Source: Terriglobia bacterium (GTDB lineage: Bacteria; Acidobacteriota; Terriglobia; Terriglobales; Acidobacteriaceae). From it: a stretch of DNA of 64,000 nt. Both the position numbers and the translations under genes were made by a program. The notes beneath the pieces were generated by a model. It was given only the letters and a program-made list of their open reading frames with translations. It had not been told where the DNA came from and did not search any database. The stretch lies in assembly GCA_020072645.1 (NCBI GenBank), contig JAIQGK010000006.1:248001-312000 (forward strand), written 5' to 3'. Below, piece after piece: positions 34,505 to 43,807 of the stretch (position 1 is its first letter; the number at the start of each line of letters is the position of its first letter).

Positions 34505-36136
34505 CTACGGGATTACATAGCGCAATACGAGGTGGTCCATGAACATATGGGCGTTCTTGGGTGCACCTGCTGGCACGAACCATGGTGCCCGGGTTGAATA
34601 GCTGGCATCGTTAATCAGCAACAATGCTCCGTATTGCGGGTTCTTCCACAGCGTTTGCGTCAGAACGAAGCTGCCTTCCTGAATGGCGCGGTTATTGTTG
34701 ATGGCTGAGTTTGTTCCGCCAAAGCCGATGCAGGGCCGGTTGATCGCAACTAACCCCGGAGCGCAGGAGATTGGCGTTGCAGTGGCGGCTGCAGTCAGGT
34801 CATTGAACGAATTTCGTCCAAAGTAATAGCCGCCGTAGTAAGCGCCAATCTGGGTCTTGCCCATAGTGGCTTCAATACCGGTGTAAGCGGAACCGGAGTG
34901 GACCATGGAGGGATCCACCGTAAACGTGCCTGGCCCGGTGGCAATCGGAGCCACTACGTACTGGGGTCCAAGACCGTTGAAGTACCGGGCTGTACCGGTC
35001 CCGTAAATGCCGTAAGCCATCAGACGGAAGTTTTTGGCCAGCTCAAAATTCAAGCCACCCATGCCAGCCGTGCCAAAGCTTGAATGGCCGTGAAATGTAG
35101 TGGCGCCTCCGGGGATGTTGGTAACTTTCACTGAAGTAACAACTCCGCCGCCTTCCAGGTGGAATGCTCGACCGCCCATCTTGGTGTCATAGGCCATCTT
35201 GCTCATGATGTCAGGAATCAGGTTGGGAACGCCTGCGGTGGCAGCGCCGTCAAGCTGCGGAGTCAGGACGGCATTGAACGCCGTTGGGACTGTAACTTCA
35301 CCATTGGTGTATTGCTGCGGATTATCGATGGCAACGGCCCATGAGAAATTGTCGTTGGGCCGGATCGTCAGGCGGAACTGTCCATCACGCGAGTATGGCA
35401 TTCCTGCGTGAATATTGGCGTCAGTTGAGTATGTAGCCGCCAGATCAGAGGGCATCGGCGAAGTTCCTACGCGGTTCGGCGTAATCAGGCTCCAGGCCTG
35501 GCCAGCCGTGAACTCCCATATGCCGCGCTTTACATCCACAAAGAAGAGGCGCATGCGCAGAGTGTGGGGGTTGGTTGTGGCAAAAACGTTGGCAGCATCG
35601 TTACCGTTAAAGTCGCCTTCAATGAACCCGGTAATGTTGTTGGCTCCGTACTTACCCGCAATCTTCAAATTCCAGCGTGAATACTGGCCAGAGGCGCGAT
35701 ATTCGGTGAGATGTCCCGCAGCGGTATTGCTGAAGGGGATGGCGCCGAAGTTTGTGCCAATCGCATTGCCTGTATTGACTGTCCGAAAGATGTTCTGGAA
35801 ATCCACAAAACCGCCGGGAGTAAAGTCTGTGCCGCCAATGCGGAATGAAAGCGGCGACTGCTTGGGCTTTTCCGTTTCCTGCGTGATCGCATTCGCGGTG
35901 CTGGTTGTGGTGAGCGAGGCATTGGCCAGATGTGGAGCTGAATCGGATTGCTTTCTGGCTGCCAACTCCTGGCGCAATGATTCAATCTGCTGTTGCTGGC
36001 TGGCGATGGCATCCTGCAAAGTCTTGATCTGGTTTGAGATGCGGCTATCGTCAGTGTTTGTGTTGTTGGGCGCGCTCTGGCCAAAGACAAAACTGGAAAC
36101 CAGAAGCAAAAGACATATTTGTCGGAACAATTTCAT
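34505..36136 (-). CDS. Outer-membrane porin, DcaP-like
   Basis: 543 residues. Signal peptide MKLFRQICLLLLVSSFVFGQ, then a short coiled coil (ISNQIKTLQDAIASQQQQIESLRQEL) of the sort that trimerises DcaP-type porins, then a Gly/Asn/aromatic-rich beta-barrel of about 16 strands ending in LVLRYVIP. Substrate uncertain; in known DcaP porins it is dicarboxylates or similar anions. The position between pstS and the arsenic cassette suggests an anion, perhaps phosphate (inference). A TTAACA half-site occurs upstream, but no full Pho box. The N-terminal LTEYRASGQYSRWNLKIAGKYG segment matches the family. Confidence 0.8.
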   Translation of the reverse strand: MKLFRQICLLLLVSSFVFGQSAPNNTNTDDSRISNQIKTLQDAIASQQQQIESLRQELAARKQSDSAPHLANASLTTTSTANAITQETEKPKQSPLSFRIGGTDFTPGGFVDFQNIFRTVNTGNAIGTNFGAIPFSNTAAGHLTEYRASGQYSRWNLKIAGKYGANNITGFIEGDFNGNDAANVFATTNPHTLRMRLFFVDVKRGIWEFTAGQAWSLITPNRVGTSPMPSDLAATYSTDANIHAGMPYSRDGQFRLTIRPNDNFSWAVAIDNPQQYTNGEVTVPTAFNAVLTPQLDGAATAGVPNLIPDIMSKMAYDTKMGGRAFHLEGGGVVTSVKVTNIPGGATTFHGHSSFGTAGMGGLNFELAKNFRLMAYGIYGTGTARYFNGLGPQYVVAPIATGPGTFTVDPSMVHSGSAYTGIEATMGKTQIGAYYGGYYFGRNSFNDLTAAATATPISCAPGLVAINRPCIGFGGTNSAINNNRAIQEGSFVLTQTLWKNPQYGALLLINDASYSTRAPWFVPAGAPKNAHMFMDHLVLRYVIP

Positions 36137-36319
36137 TCAATCTCCTCCACGATGGGGATAACAATTTTGCCGCGCTAGAAATGCGATCGTGACGCTTGTT
36201 GCTTCTACGTTTTGCAATTTGGTGCAACGCACTCTTATAGGCAACATTTGTTAACGAGCGATGAAGGAAATGTGAATGCGGAGTGAATTCAGGATGGCAG
36301 AGTCCTTTGCACAAAAAAG

Positions 36320-36426
36320 CAAACCTCACCACGGATGAACACGGATGACACGGATTTACAAATTGAAAAAAGTCCTATTGAACTTCTTTGATCCGTGTAA
36401 ATTAGTGTTATCTGTGGTGAGGTTTG
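36320..36426. repeat. 107-nt imperfect inverted repeat
   Basis: Arms of about 37 nt (starting CAAACCTCACCAC and ending GTGGTGAGGTTTG) pair around a 33-nt centre. The arms contain the ATCCGTGT/GGATGACACGG words found in intergenic hairpin elements of many bacteria. It sits upstream of the porin gene and downstream of acr3, and may terminate transcripts from both sides or be a miniature mobile element. Confidence 0.7.
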
Positions 36427-36492
36427 GGGGGCAAAAACAGCAACCTTGTTGGTGAGACAGAAAAAGCATGAAGCTTGGGCCATGCCGCCCCT

Positions 36493-37608
36493 TTATCGTG
36501 CCGAGTGCAAGGCAGGTGTACGAGCTTCAGCAAAATAGCGGCGCTGGAACCAAAAGGCGACATTCACAAGCCCAATCATGACAGGGACTTCAACCAAAGG
36601 ACCTATCACGGCTGCAAAAGCAACGCCGGAGTTTACGCCAAAAACGGCAACGGCAACGGCAATTGCAAGTTCAAAATTGTTGCTGGCGGCTGTGAATGCG
36701 AGCGTCGTGGTTTTGCTGTAATCGGCTCCAACTTTCCGGCCCATCCAAAAGCTCACCAGGAACATGATGACAAAATAGATCAGCAAAGGTATCGCGATCC
36801 GCACCACATCAAGCGGCAACGTAACGATCAGAGCGCCTTTCAGGCTAAACATCACCACAATCGTGAACAGCAGCGCCAAAAGCGTTAAAGGGCTGATCAT
36901 GGGAATGAAACGAGTAACGTACCAGTCTTTGCCCTTTGCTTTTAACAGAACGAAGCGCGTGAGCATGCCGGCAAGGAAGGGAATTCCAAGATAAATAAAA
37001 ACGCTCTGAGCAATTTGCCCAATGCTGACTGCAACAACACTGCCTTTTAATCCGATTGCAGGTGGAAGAACCGTAATGAAAAGCCATGAATAAACGCTAT
37101 AAAAGAGGACCTGGAAAACGCTGTTGAAAGCAACAAGCCCGGCGGCATAGTCAGAGTCGCCACTGGCCAATTCGTTCCACACGATAACCATTGCAATACA
37201 TCGGGCCAGACCGATAAGGATGAGCCCTGTCATATATTCCGGATAGCCCCGGAGAAAGATGACCGCCAGCAAAAACATCAATATTGGCCCGATCACCCAG
37301 TTCTGGATCAGAGACAAGCCGAGGACCTTTCGATTCCGAAACACCTCTCCAAGCCGTTCATACTGAACTTTGGCAAGCGGAGGATACATCATCAGAATCA
37401 ATCCCAATGCGATTGGGATGTTGGTGGCGCCTCTTTGAAACCGCCCAATCAAAGACGTGGCGACCGGAAGAAAATGCCCAAGGCCAACGCCCAGAATCAT
37501 GGCCAGAAAAATCCACAAGGTAAGATAGCGGTCAAGAAATCTGAGGCGCCGGCGATTCACTGGCGTGCACTGGCCGGAACTGGCAGAGCAGATTACTTCT
37601 GCGCTCAT
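36493..37608 (-). CDS. acr3: Arsenite efflux permease Acr3
   Basis: 371 residues, ten membrane helices. The ACR3 motifs are clear: [13 protein letters not shown] with the essential Cys137, and [20 protein letters not shown] in the ninth helix. It exports arsenite (and sometimes antimonite) driven by the proton gradient. The short N-terminal tail holds extra cysteines ([12 protein letters not shown]) that may help metal sensing. The start is 7 bp after arsR, making a two-gene operon. Confidence 0.95.
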   Translation of the reverse strand: MSAEVICSASSGQCTPVNRRRLRFLDRYLTLWIFLAMILGVGLGHFLPVATSLIGRFQRGATNIPIALGLILMMYPPLAKVQYERLGEVFRNRKVLGLSLIQNWVIGPILMFLLAVIFLRGYPEYMTGLILIGLARCIAMVIVWNELASGDSDYAAGLVAFNSVFQVLFYSVYSWLFITVLPPAIGLKGSVVAVSIGQIAQSVFIYLGIPFLAGMLTRFVLLKAKGKDWYVTRFIPMISPLTLLALLFTIVVMFSLKGALIVTLPLDVVRIAIPLLIYFVIMFLVSFWMGRKVGADYSKTTTLAFTAASNNFELAIAVAVAVFGVNSGVAFAAVIGPLVEVPVMIGLVNVAFWFQRRYFAEARTPALHSAR

Positions 37609-37615
37609 ATGACTT

Positions 37616-38014
37616 TTATCTCCTCAAGTTTGTTTGCCTTGCAGAACGCGGGGAAACCAAACCAGCCTTTAATTCACTTATGCTGCAAGCGCCCGCTTTT
37701 ACTGCCTTAGCGAGTTGTTTCCTGTCGGCCACAAACACTTTTTCAGTCAATGCACTTTTGAGATAGGAAATAAGAGCGATATGCTTCGAGTTGTTCTGCT
37801 CCAAAAGCCGATAATAAATCCGAAAGCCTTCGCGCCGGTCGTGTACCAGACCTGAGCGTTTCAAATAGGTCAGGTGCCGGGAAACATTGGATTGCGCTGT
37901 GCCAATTACATATTGAATGTCGCACCCGCAGAGTTCGCCACGCAAAAGCAGATTAACGATGCGCAACCGGGTGATATCGGCCAAGCCCTTAAAATAACCT
38001 TCCACACCCTTCAT
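37616..38014 (-). CDS. arsR: ArsR-family arsenic-responsive repressor
   Basis: 132 residues, winged helix. The arsenic site is ELCGCD (Cys29 and Cys31) at the start of the DNA-binding helix, as in classical ArsR (ELCVCD); the recognition helix is [18 protein letters not shown]. It represses the ars genes until arsenite binds. The C-terminal tail of about 35 residues is longer than the family core and holds a further Cys ([10 protein letters not shown]). Divergent from arsC, with a shared 115-bp regulatory region. Confidence 0.94.
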   Translation of the reverse strand: MKGVEGYFKGLADITRLRIVNLLLRGELCGCDIQYVIGTAQSNVSRHLTYLKRSGLVHDRREGFRIYYRLLEQNNSKHIALISYLKSALTEKVFVADRKQLAKAVKAGACSISELKAGLVSPRSARQTNLRR

Positions 38015-38077
38015 TTCGCGACACCCCCAGGATTTTACCCATTTATCTTTTCGTGTAAGATTCCTGCGTCTTCAGTC

Positions 38078-38103
38078 TATGCATGTAGGTGCATAAATGC
38101 ATA
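38078..38103. promoter_or_regulatory. Candidate ArsR operator
   Basis: An inverted repeat TATGCA-N6-TGCATA followed by a second ATGCATA half-site, in the arsR-arsC divergent region. Position and symmetry suit an ArsR site that would control both directions. Confidence 0.5.
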
Positions 38104-38129
38104 GTAACATTTAAGCGGAGGGTGCGCGA

Positions 38130-38630
38130 GTGAAAGATAATTTCAACGTTCTATTTCTGTGTACAGGCAACTCCGCCAGATCGATCATGGCTGAGGCAAT
38201 CATGAACCAGAAGGGGCGACCAAACTTCGTCGCCTACAGCGCCGGCAGTCACCCAAAAGGTTCCGTCCATCCGGGCGCATTGAGGCAACTGGAGAAAGCA
38301 CATTTGCCCACTCATGGATACCGGAGCAAAAGTTGGGAAGAGTTTTCCAGACCCGGCGCGCCGCACCTGGACTTTGTATTTACCGTCTGCGACAACGCCG
38401 CCGCTGAAGTGTGTCCTGTCTGGCCGGGTCAGCCGATGACAGCCCATTGGGGCATTCCGGACCCGGCCGCAGCGCAAGGCAGCGAGGAAGAGATACAGTG
38501 GGCATTTCACAGCGCTTTTTTAACGCTGGACCGCCGAATCAGTCTTTTTCTCTGTCTTCCCCTGAAAAGTCTCAACAAGCTCACAATCCAGAGAGAGATC
38601 GACAAAATTGGCGGCACAACGGAGCGATGA
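38130..38630 (+). CDS. arsC: Thioredoxin-dependent arsenate reductase ArsC
   Basis: 166 residues, low-molecular-weight phosphatase fold. GTG start at 38130 with GCGGAGGG upstream. The P-loop is CTGNSARS with nucleophile Cys11; the redox relay cysteines Cys87 and Cys95 lie in FTVCDNAAAEVCPVWPG, as in the thioredoxin-coupled class. It reduces arsenate to arsenite, which Acr3 exports. The sequence after residue 140 is less typical but full length. Divergent from arsR-acr3. Confidence 0.95.
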   Translation: MKDNFNVLFLCTGNSARSIMAEAIMNQKGRPNFVAYSAGSHPKGSVHPGALRQLEKAHLPTHGYRSKSWEEFSRPGAPHLDFVFTVCDNAAAEVCPVWPGQPMTAHWGIPDPAAAQGSEEEIQWAFHSAFLTLDRRISLFLCLPLKSLNKLTIQREIDKIGGTTER

Positions 38631-39073
38631 ACCATCAGAACAAACGCCGGTGCCCGGCGCTGTACTCCCGGAAAGTTGCAAAGAATTTTGGCCAATCAGT
38701 GTTTCTCGCAGCACGCGAAATTGAACATGGCCGGTTTCGTGCTTTCTTTGTGGGTAAGTTTTGGCCTAAGATGCAAAGTGGTCGGACTTCACCCAAAAAC
38801 AAAGAATTGAGTTTCACTGCGGAGAAATAAAAGCAGTCCAGGCAAAACCCAACGCCTACCAGGGAGACCAGAGACACGGAGGAACGGGGAGGAAAACCGG
38901 TGATTGCTCTGAAACCCACGCCAAACTGGAATGACCGGGGATGCGGTGGGATCCCCAGGGAGGGGGGAGGCATAAAGATCGGGTGATCCGGTGATCGGGG
39001 AATCTGGTGATCGGAAGAGCAAAAAGCTTACTGCGGCTCAAACGGACAAGCGCGGATAGGGGAGGCAAGAGAA
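38631..39073. other. Noncoding gap between arsC and phoR
   Basis: 443 bp with no convincing gene. A short run of GGTGATC-type direct repeats lies at about 38975-39015 (GGGTGATCCGGTGATCGGGGA and the like). No terminator with a T-run was found for arsC or phoR. Confidence 0.5.
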
Positions 39074-40786
39074 CTAGACCTTGGGCAGCAGGAAGAAGAA
39101 GGTCGTGCCGTGTCCGACGGTGCTTTCCACCCGGACGGAGCCGCCGTGATTGAGAACAATATGTTTAACGATCGCCAGACCAAGACCAGTGCCGCCGCTT
39201 TCGCGGGACCGCGCTTTATCGACGCGATAAAAGCGCTCAAAGATGCGCGGCAAATGTTCAGAGGCGATGCCGGGGCCGAAGTCGCGAACAAAGAACTCAA
39301 TGCCGCTTTCGCGCTCGTGTGCCCCAACCACAATCTTCCTTCCGCTCTGGGCGTAGCGCAGGGCATTGCTTATGAGGTTGCCGAAGACCTGATGAACAGC
39401 GTAATTATCGGCCAGCACGGACCAATCCGGGATGTCTTCAATCACGAGCTCAACCTGGGCCGCGCGGGCATCTTCCTGCATGGAAGAAGCCGCTTCAGCA
39501 AGCAAAATGCGCGCGGAGTGTGGACGCAAATCAAGTTTTTCCTCGCCAGATTCAACGCGAGCCAGCACCAGAAGGTCTTCCGTCAGGCGGCCCATGCGCT
39601 CCGCATTGCGGCGAATGACCTGAAGAAAATCGCGAGCGCTGTCATTAAGCAGGCCGTCAGATTCAAGAAGCGTTTCAGAATATCCGCGAATGGAAGTGAG
39701 CGGCGTGCGCAGCTCATGAGAGACGTTGGCGATGAAATCTCGCCGCGTTTTTTCCACGCGCTCAATCTCAGAGATGTCATGCAGCACGGAGACAACGCCT
39801 CCATCGGGCAACGGTTCCGCGGTCACGGAAAATGATTTGCGTCCGGAAAGGGAAGTGGCAATGGTGCTCTCACGGCGCTTTGATTTCAGGACTTCATTAA
39901 TTGTGGCGAGAAAGTCAGGATGACGCAGCAATTCGACTACGGGAACACCGATGCGGACCGGCTGGTGCAGTATGCCGGCAATGGCGTGGTTGGCCCATCG
40001 CACTTTCATGTCGGGAGAAACGGCGATCACGCCGTCCGTCATGCTATTGAGAAGCGCTTCAAGCTCGGAGCGGCTCTCACGCACGGCGGCAAAGTTTTCT
40101 TCCAGTCGCCGCGCGGTGCGGTCAAGGGCCATAGCTACCTGGCCTATTTCGTCAGCGCTGGTTACAGCAATGCGCGCGGAAAGATCTCCGGCAGCAACCT
40201 GCCCGGCAAAACGCACAATGCGACGCAGCCGGCGGGAAATCACTTCTGCAATGACTGCAGCCAGTACAAGCGCCAGCAGCAATGCAAGCGCGGTGGCGCG
40301 CAGAAGGTTGGTGCGGATCGAAGCGATTTGCCGCTGCAAGCTGGAAAGTGGATAAGCGAGGCGAACTATCTTGTCACCGCTGGGAACGGCCAGGTAAAGG
40401 AATTCAATGCCAACTGTATGACTGACGCGAGACGAACTGCCGATTTTTCCCGCAAGAGCGGCCACCACTTCAGGCCGGCCGGCATGGTTTTCCATGGTTT
40501 GGGAATCGGCCACAGAGTCGGCAAACACCACGCCATTGCGGGCAATGATGGTGACCCGCGTTTCCGTGATGCGCGCTTCTTCATCGGCCATCTGCTGCAG
40601 CGAATGCTGGTGGTCATTCTGAACACGCAACGCAAAGCCCTGGGCGTTCTGGACAAGGAGTTTCTCAATGTCATTGTGTACTGCATTTTCCCAGGTGTGC
40701 CGGATGCTGATGTCCAGTGTGAGCGTTGCGGCGGCAATCACCGCGACAAACGCACCCATGGCTTTCAGAAAAATGCGGTTTCTCAT
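39074..40786 (-). CDS. phoR: PhoR-type sensor histidine kinase
   Basis: 570 residues. Two membrane helices (around 10-25 and 163-182) enclose a periplasmic region; then HAMP (about 183-235), PAS (about 240-335), HisKA with the phosphoacceptor His357 in FIANVSHELRTPL, and HATPase with GTGLGLAIVKHIV near the end. The arrangement matches PhoR kinases that sense Pst/PhoU status. Its start overlaps the phoB stop (ATGA), so phoB is upstream in one operon. The pst genes lie 5-8 kb away in the same orientation. Confidence 0.88.
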   Translation of the reverse strand: MRNRIFLKAMGAFVAVIAAATLTLDISIRHTWENAVHNDIEKLLVQNAQGFALRVQNDHQHSLQQMADEEARITETRVTIIARNGVVFADSVADSQTMENHAGRPEVVAALAGKIGSSSRVSHTVGIEFLYLAVPSGDKIVRLAYPLSSLQRQIASIRTNLLRATALALLLALVLAAVIAEVISRRLRRIVRFAGQVAAGDLSARIAVTSADEIGQVAMALDRTARRLEENFAAVRESRSELEALLNSMTDGVIAVSPDMKVRWANHAIAGILHQPVRIGVPVVELLRHPDFLATINEVLKSKRRESTIATSLSGRKSFSVTAEPLPDGGVVSVLHDISEIERVEKTRRDFIANVSHELRTPLTSIRGYSETLLESDGLLNDSARDFLQVIRRNAERMGRLTEDLLVLARVESGEEKLDLRPHSARILLAEAASSMQEDARAAQVELVIEDIPDWSVLADNYAVHQVFGNLISNALRYAQSGRKIVVGAHERESGIEFFVRDFGPGIASEHLPRIFERFYRVDKARSRESGGTGLGLAIVKHIVLNHGGSVRVESTVGHGTTFFFLLPKV

Positions 40787-41472
40787 TTGGGCGCCTCAAA
40801 CTTATATCCCGCGCCACGGACAGTCTTGAGATACCTGGGATCTTCCGGGTCTTGCTCGATTTTTTCGCGCAGCCGCCGGATATATACATCAACGGACCGC
40901 GGCGTTACAAAGGATAGATCGCGCCACACGGCATCAAGCACCTGATCACGAGAATAGACGCGGCCCGGATGCGAGGCGAGGAAATGCAGCAGACGAAATT
41001 CAGTGGCCGTAACGTCCGTGGGCTTGCCGCGCACCATGAGCGTCATGGAGTCACTATGCAGTTCAAAGTCGGGAGTGGTAATGCTTGTGGTCAAGGGCTG
41101 CTCAAAACGCCGCAGAACCGCCCGGACGCGGGCAGTAAGTTCGCGAGTGCCGAAAGGTTTGGTGATGTAATCGTCGGCGCCAAGATCGAGGCCGCGAACG
41201 CGGTCTTCCTCACCTGCGCGCGCTGTTAGAAAAATGATTGGTATGCGGGCAAGATCACGGCTTTCGCGAATTTGGCGGCAAACTTCAAAGCCGCTGTGTC
41301 CGGGAACCATGATGTCAAGTAGAAAAAGGACGGGCGGCTGCTTGCGCGCTTGCGGCAATACTTCGTCGCCAGAAATGCAAAGGCGCACGTTGAATCCGGC
41401 CGCCTGCAGGTGATGGCGCACCAGGTTGCCAATGTCCGAATCGTCTTCAAGAACAATGATGTTTTGTTTCAA
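40783..41472 (-). CDS. phoB: PhoB-type response regulator
   Basis: 229 residues: receiver domain with Asp53 (LLDIMVPGHSG), acidic pair EDD at the N-terminus and the Lys in YITKPF, then an OmpR-type winged helix (LTATEFRLL-like VTATEFRLLHFLASHPGRVYSR and RSVDVYIRRLREKI). Probably binds direct-repeat Pho boxes such as that before pstS. The assignment to the phosphate system rests on the context of the pst operon and the PAS-bearing partner. Stop overlaps the kinase start. Confidence 0.86.
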   Translation of the reverse strand: MKQNIIVLEDDSDIGNLVRHHLQAAGFNVRLCISGDEVLPQARKQPPVLFLLDIMVPGHSGFEVCRQIRESRDLARIPIIFLTARAGEEDRVRGLDLGADDYITKPFGTRELTARVRAVLRRFEQPLTTSITTPDFELHSDSMTLMVRGKPTDVTATEFRLLHFLASHPGRVYSRDQVLDAVWRDLSFVTPRSVDVYIRRLREKIEQDPEDPRYLKTVRGAGYKFEAPK

Positions 41473-41576
41473 CTGAGTTCCATAGGGTTCCGCGTATGAT
41501 TTTAACCGTATCCATGTGCGGTATTGGAAATCGCGTGCCGATTGTAAGCTCCATCGTGGGCTGCTACCATCGGACT

Positions 41577-43178
41577 GTGAACCGTCTTAAAACCTTTCCT
41601 GCAAAAATGGCTTTGGGCGTAGCCCTGGCTGCCTCGGGCGCACTGTATGCAACATCCCCAACGGCAGTTGTCCTGCCAGCAGTGCCGCCCACAGTGGATT
41701 CAATCACTCCCGGCGAATTGCGCATGCACCTGGAATTTCTCTCATCTCCGGAGTTGGGCGGGCGGTATACGCTTTCGCCGAGCTTCGCCATAGCGGCGCG
41801 CTACATTGCGTCACATCTTGAGGCTTATGGTTTCAAGGGCGCGGGCGAGCATGGCGATTTTCTGCAGACTTTTCAGGTGATCTCAAGCAAGCCGGACACG
41901 GCAAAGAGCGTACTAGAAATCAGTTTTGAAGGGAAGCCTAAGTCTTATCACTTCGGCGACTTCTATATTCCGGCTGAAGGCGGGAACGGCGACGCGCAAG
42001 GAAAGATTGTTTTTGTGGCAACGGGAATCTCGTCGCCATCGCAACACCAGGATGATTATGCCGGCCTGGATGTGAAAGGGAAAATTGTCCTGATCGTGCC
42101 CGGCGTGCCTTCCGGCGTCGATATGTCTCGCCTTGACCGGAATGAATACGGCCAGGGAGCAGCGCGCGCTCACGGCGCAGTTGGAATCCTGCAGTTGCCG
42201 CCGCAACGCCTGCTGGAGCTGATGAAAGGCAAGGGCTTTCAGGAGAGAGCAGCTTCGCGTGAAAATATACGGCTGGCGCGCGACGCGGATGGCAATCTGC
42301 CTCAAGTAACGCTGGGACCGGCAGTGGCAGAAGAGCTCTTGGCGGCTTGCGGGCTCGACCTTAAAACCGTGTATCAGGCAGTCAATCACAAGCAGAAGTT
42401 GCAGACAAAGAGCGTGGACCTTACCGCCAAAATGACCGTCGCCACGCAGCAGACAAAGGCCACAACGCAAAACGTTGCGGGAATTCTTGAAGGCACAGAT
42501 CCTGTGCTAAAGCATGAATACGTAGTGTTCAGCGCGCATTACGACCATCTAAAGACAGGCCCCGGAGGCGAAATTTATCCCGGCGCCGATGATGACGGAT
42601 CGGGAACCACATCCGTGCTGACCATTGCGCATGCCATGTCACTGGAGCGGCCAAAACGCTCAGTGCTGGTGATGTTCCATGCCGGTGAAGAGCTGGGGCT
42701 GCTGGGATCGGAATACAACACGGAATACGCGCCCGTGGTGCCGCTGAAGCAGATGGTGGCTGACCTGAATATCGACATGATTGGACGTTCCAAGGCGCCC
42801 GGAGATAATGCAATGGAGGACGATCACCTTACTGACGCGAACACCGTGTATCTGGTGGGATCAAACCGCATCAGCCAGGAGCTCCACCAGCTCAGTGAAG
42901 AGACTAACTCGCAATTCCAGAAGATGAAGTTGGATTATTACTACAATGATCCTAACAATCCAGAGCGGATTTATTTCCGGTCAGACCACTGGAATTATGC
43001 CAAGCACGGCATTCCCATCATTTTTTATTTCGACGGAACTTCAGTGGATTATCACCGGCCGACGGATACGATCGAGAAAATTGACTTTACCAAGATGACA
43101 AAAGTGGCGCGGCTGGTATTTGAAACGGGATGGCGGATCGCCAACCTGGACCACAGGCTGGCGAACTCGCATCAATAG
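41577..43178 (+). CDS. Secreted M28-family zinc peptidase
   Basis: 533 residues from the GTG at 41577, which gives a signal peptide (MNRLKTFPAKMALGVALAASGALYA); alternatives are ATG at 41607 and 41496. A PA domain (about 120-250) is inserted before the M28 catalytic core. Two-zinc ligands: H in VFSAHYDHLKTG, D in DDDGSGTTSVL, E/E in FHAGEELGLLGSE, D in DLNIDMIGRS and the last H in RSDHWNYAKHGIP. An aminopeptidase of the periplasm or exterior. Divergent from phoB, convergent with the next gene by a 7-bp overlap. Confidence 0.92.
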   Translation: MNRLKTFPAKMALGVALAASGALYATSPTAVVLPAVPPTVDSITPGELRMHLEFLSSPELGGRYTLSPSFAIAARYIASHLEAYGFKGAGEHGDFLQTFQVISSKPDTAKSVLEISFEGKPKSYHFGDFYIPAEGGNGDAQGKIVFVATGISSPSQHQDDYAGLDVKGKIVLIVPGVPSGVDMSRLDRNEYGQGAARAHGAVGILQLPPQRLLELMKGKGFQERAASRENIRLARDADGNLPQVTLGPAVAEELLAACGLDLKTVYQAVNHKQKLQTKSVDLTAKMTVATQQTKATTQNVAGILEGTDPVLKHEYVVFSAHYDHLKTGPGGEIYPGADDDGSGTTSVLTIAHAMSLERPKRSVLVMFHAGEELGLLGSEYNTEYAPVVPLKQMVADLNIDMIGRSKAPGDNAMEDDHLTDANTVYLVGSNRISQELHQLSEETNSQFQKMKLDYYYNDPNNPERIYFRSDHWNYAKHGIPIIFYFDGTSVDYHRPTDTIEKIDFTKMTKVARLVFETGWRIANLDHRLANSHQ

Positions 43179-43675
43179 CCCGCTTTGGCGGCTTTGGCTT
43201 TTAACTGGGTGGCAGGCTTTTTCTCCTGCATGTAAGTGTCAATCACAACGTCGAGCCGCTCAAAGAATGAAACTGAGGGTTGGATCGTCTCCCCGGGGAT
43301 TGCGGATTTCGCCGCTGGGGCCAGAGCGCGCAACAGTTCGTTGACACGTTGCAGTCGCGTGTCCTGCTGCTCGTTGTTGATCGTTGCAGAAGGCTGGGCG
43401 GAAGCCTGTTCGAGATAAAACCACAAAATCCGGCGAAGCTGGTCTAGCTCCACTTTGAAATCATTAAGAGACTGTACGGCATTTTCATCTTCAAAAAATC
43501 TGGCCAGCTTATTTTCGTTTGCTGGCTCATTCAGTTCGCCATGCATTTCTGCCTGGATGGAATGGATTTCGCCGGTGATGCTTTTAATGCGATGCACCAG
43601 AGCGTTCTTGATCTGCGGTTGGCGCTGCCATGAATCGGTAGCGGGAAGTCGATGGATGTTGCCAGTTGGTTTCAT
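43172..43675 (-). CDS. Hypothetical helical protein
   Basis: 167 residues, not recognised. Hydrophilic and mainly helical with heptad-like stretches (RIKSITGEIHSIQAEM, FKVELDQLRRILWFYLEQ), a Gln/Asn-rich middle and a Lys/Ala-rich end. No signal peptide or membrane segment. Convergent with the M28 gene by 7 bp. Confidence 0.6.
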   Translation of the reverse strand: MKPTGNIHRLPATDSWQRQPQIKNALVHRIKSITGEIHSIQAEMHGELNEPANENKLARFFEDENAVQSLNDFKVELDQLRRILWFYLEQASAQPSATINNEQQDTRLQRVNELLRALAPAAKSAIPGETIQPSVSFFERLDVVIDTYMQEKKPATQLKAKAAKAGY

Positions 43676-43807
43676 GGGGTGATTTCTTCCAATAGCAGCA
43701 AAAGTCAGATGTACAACATAAAGGCAGATAGATTTTCGCGTAAGCGAAACATACGGAGAGTCACCAAGATTGCCAACAGCAGGAGCAAGAAAATAAGGCT
43801 TGAGCGG

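Noticed and set aside
38635-38973. 112-codon leftward frame between arsC and phoR
   Set aside because: No ribosome site or domain; Ser/Pro-rich translation of noncoding DNA.
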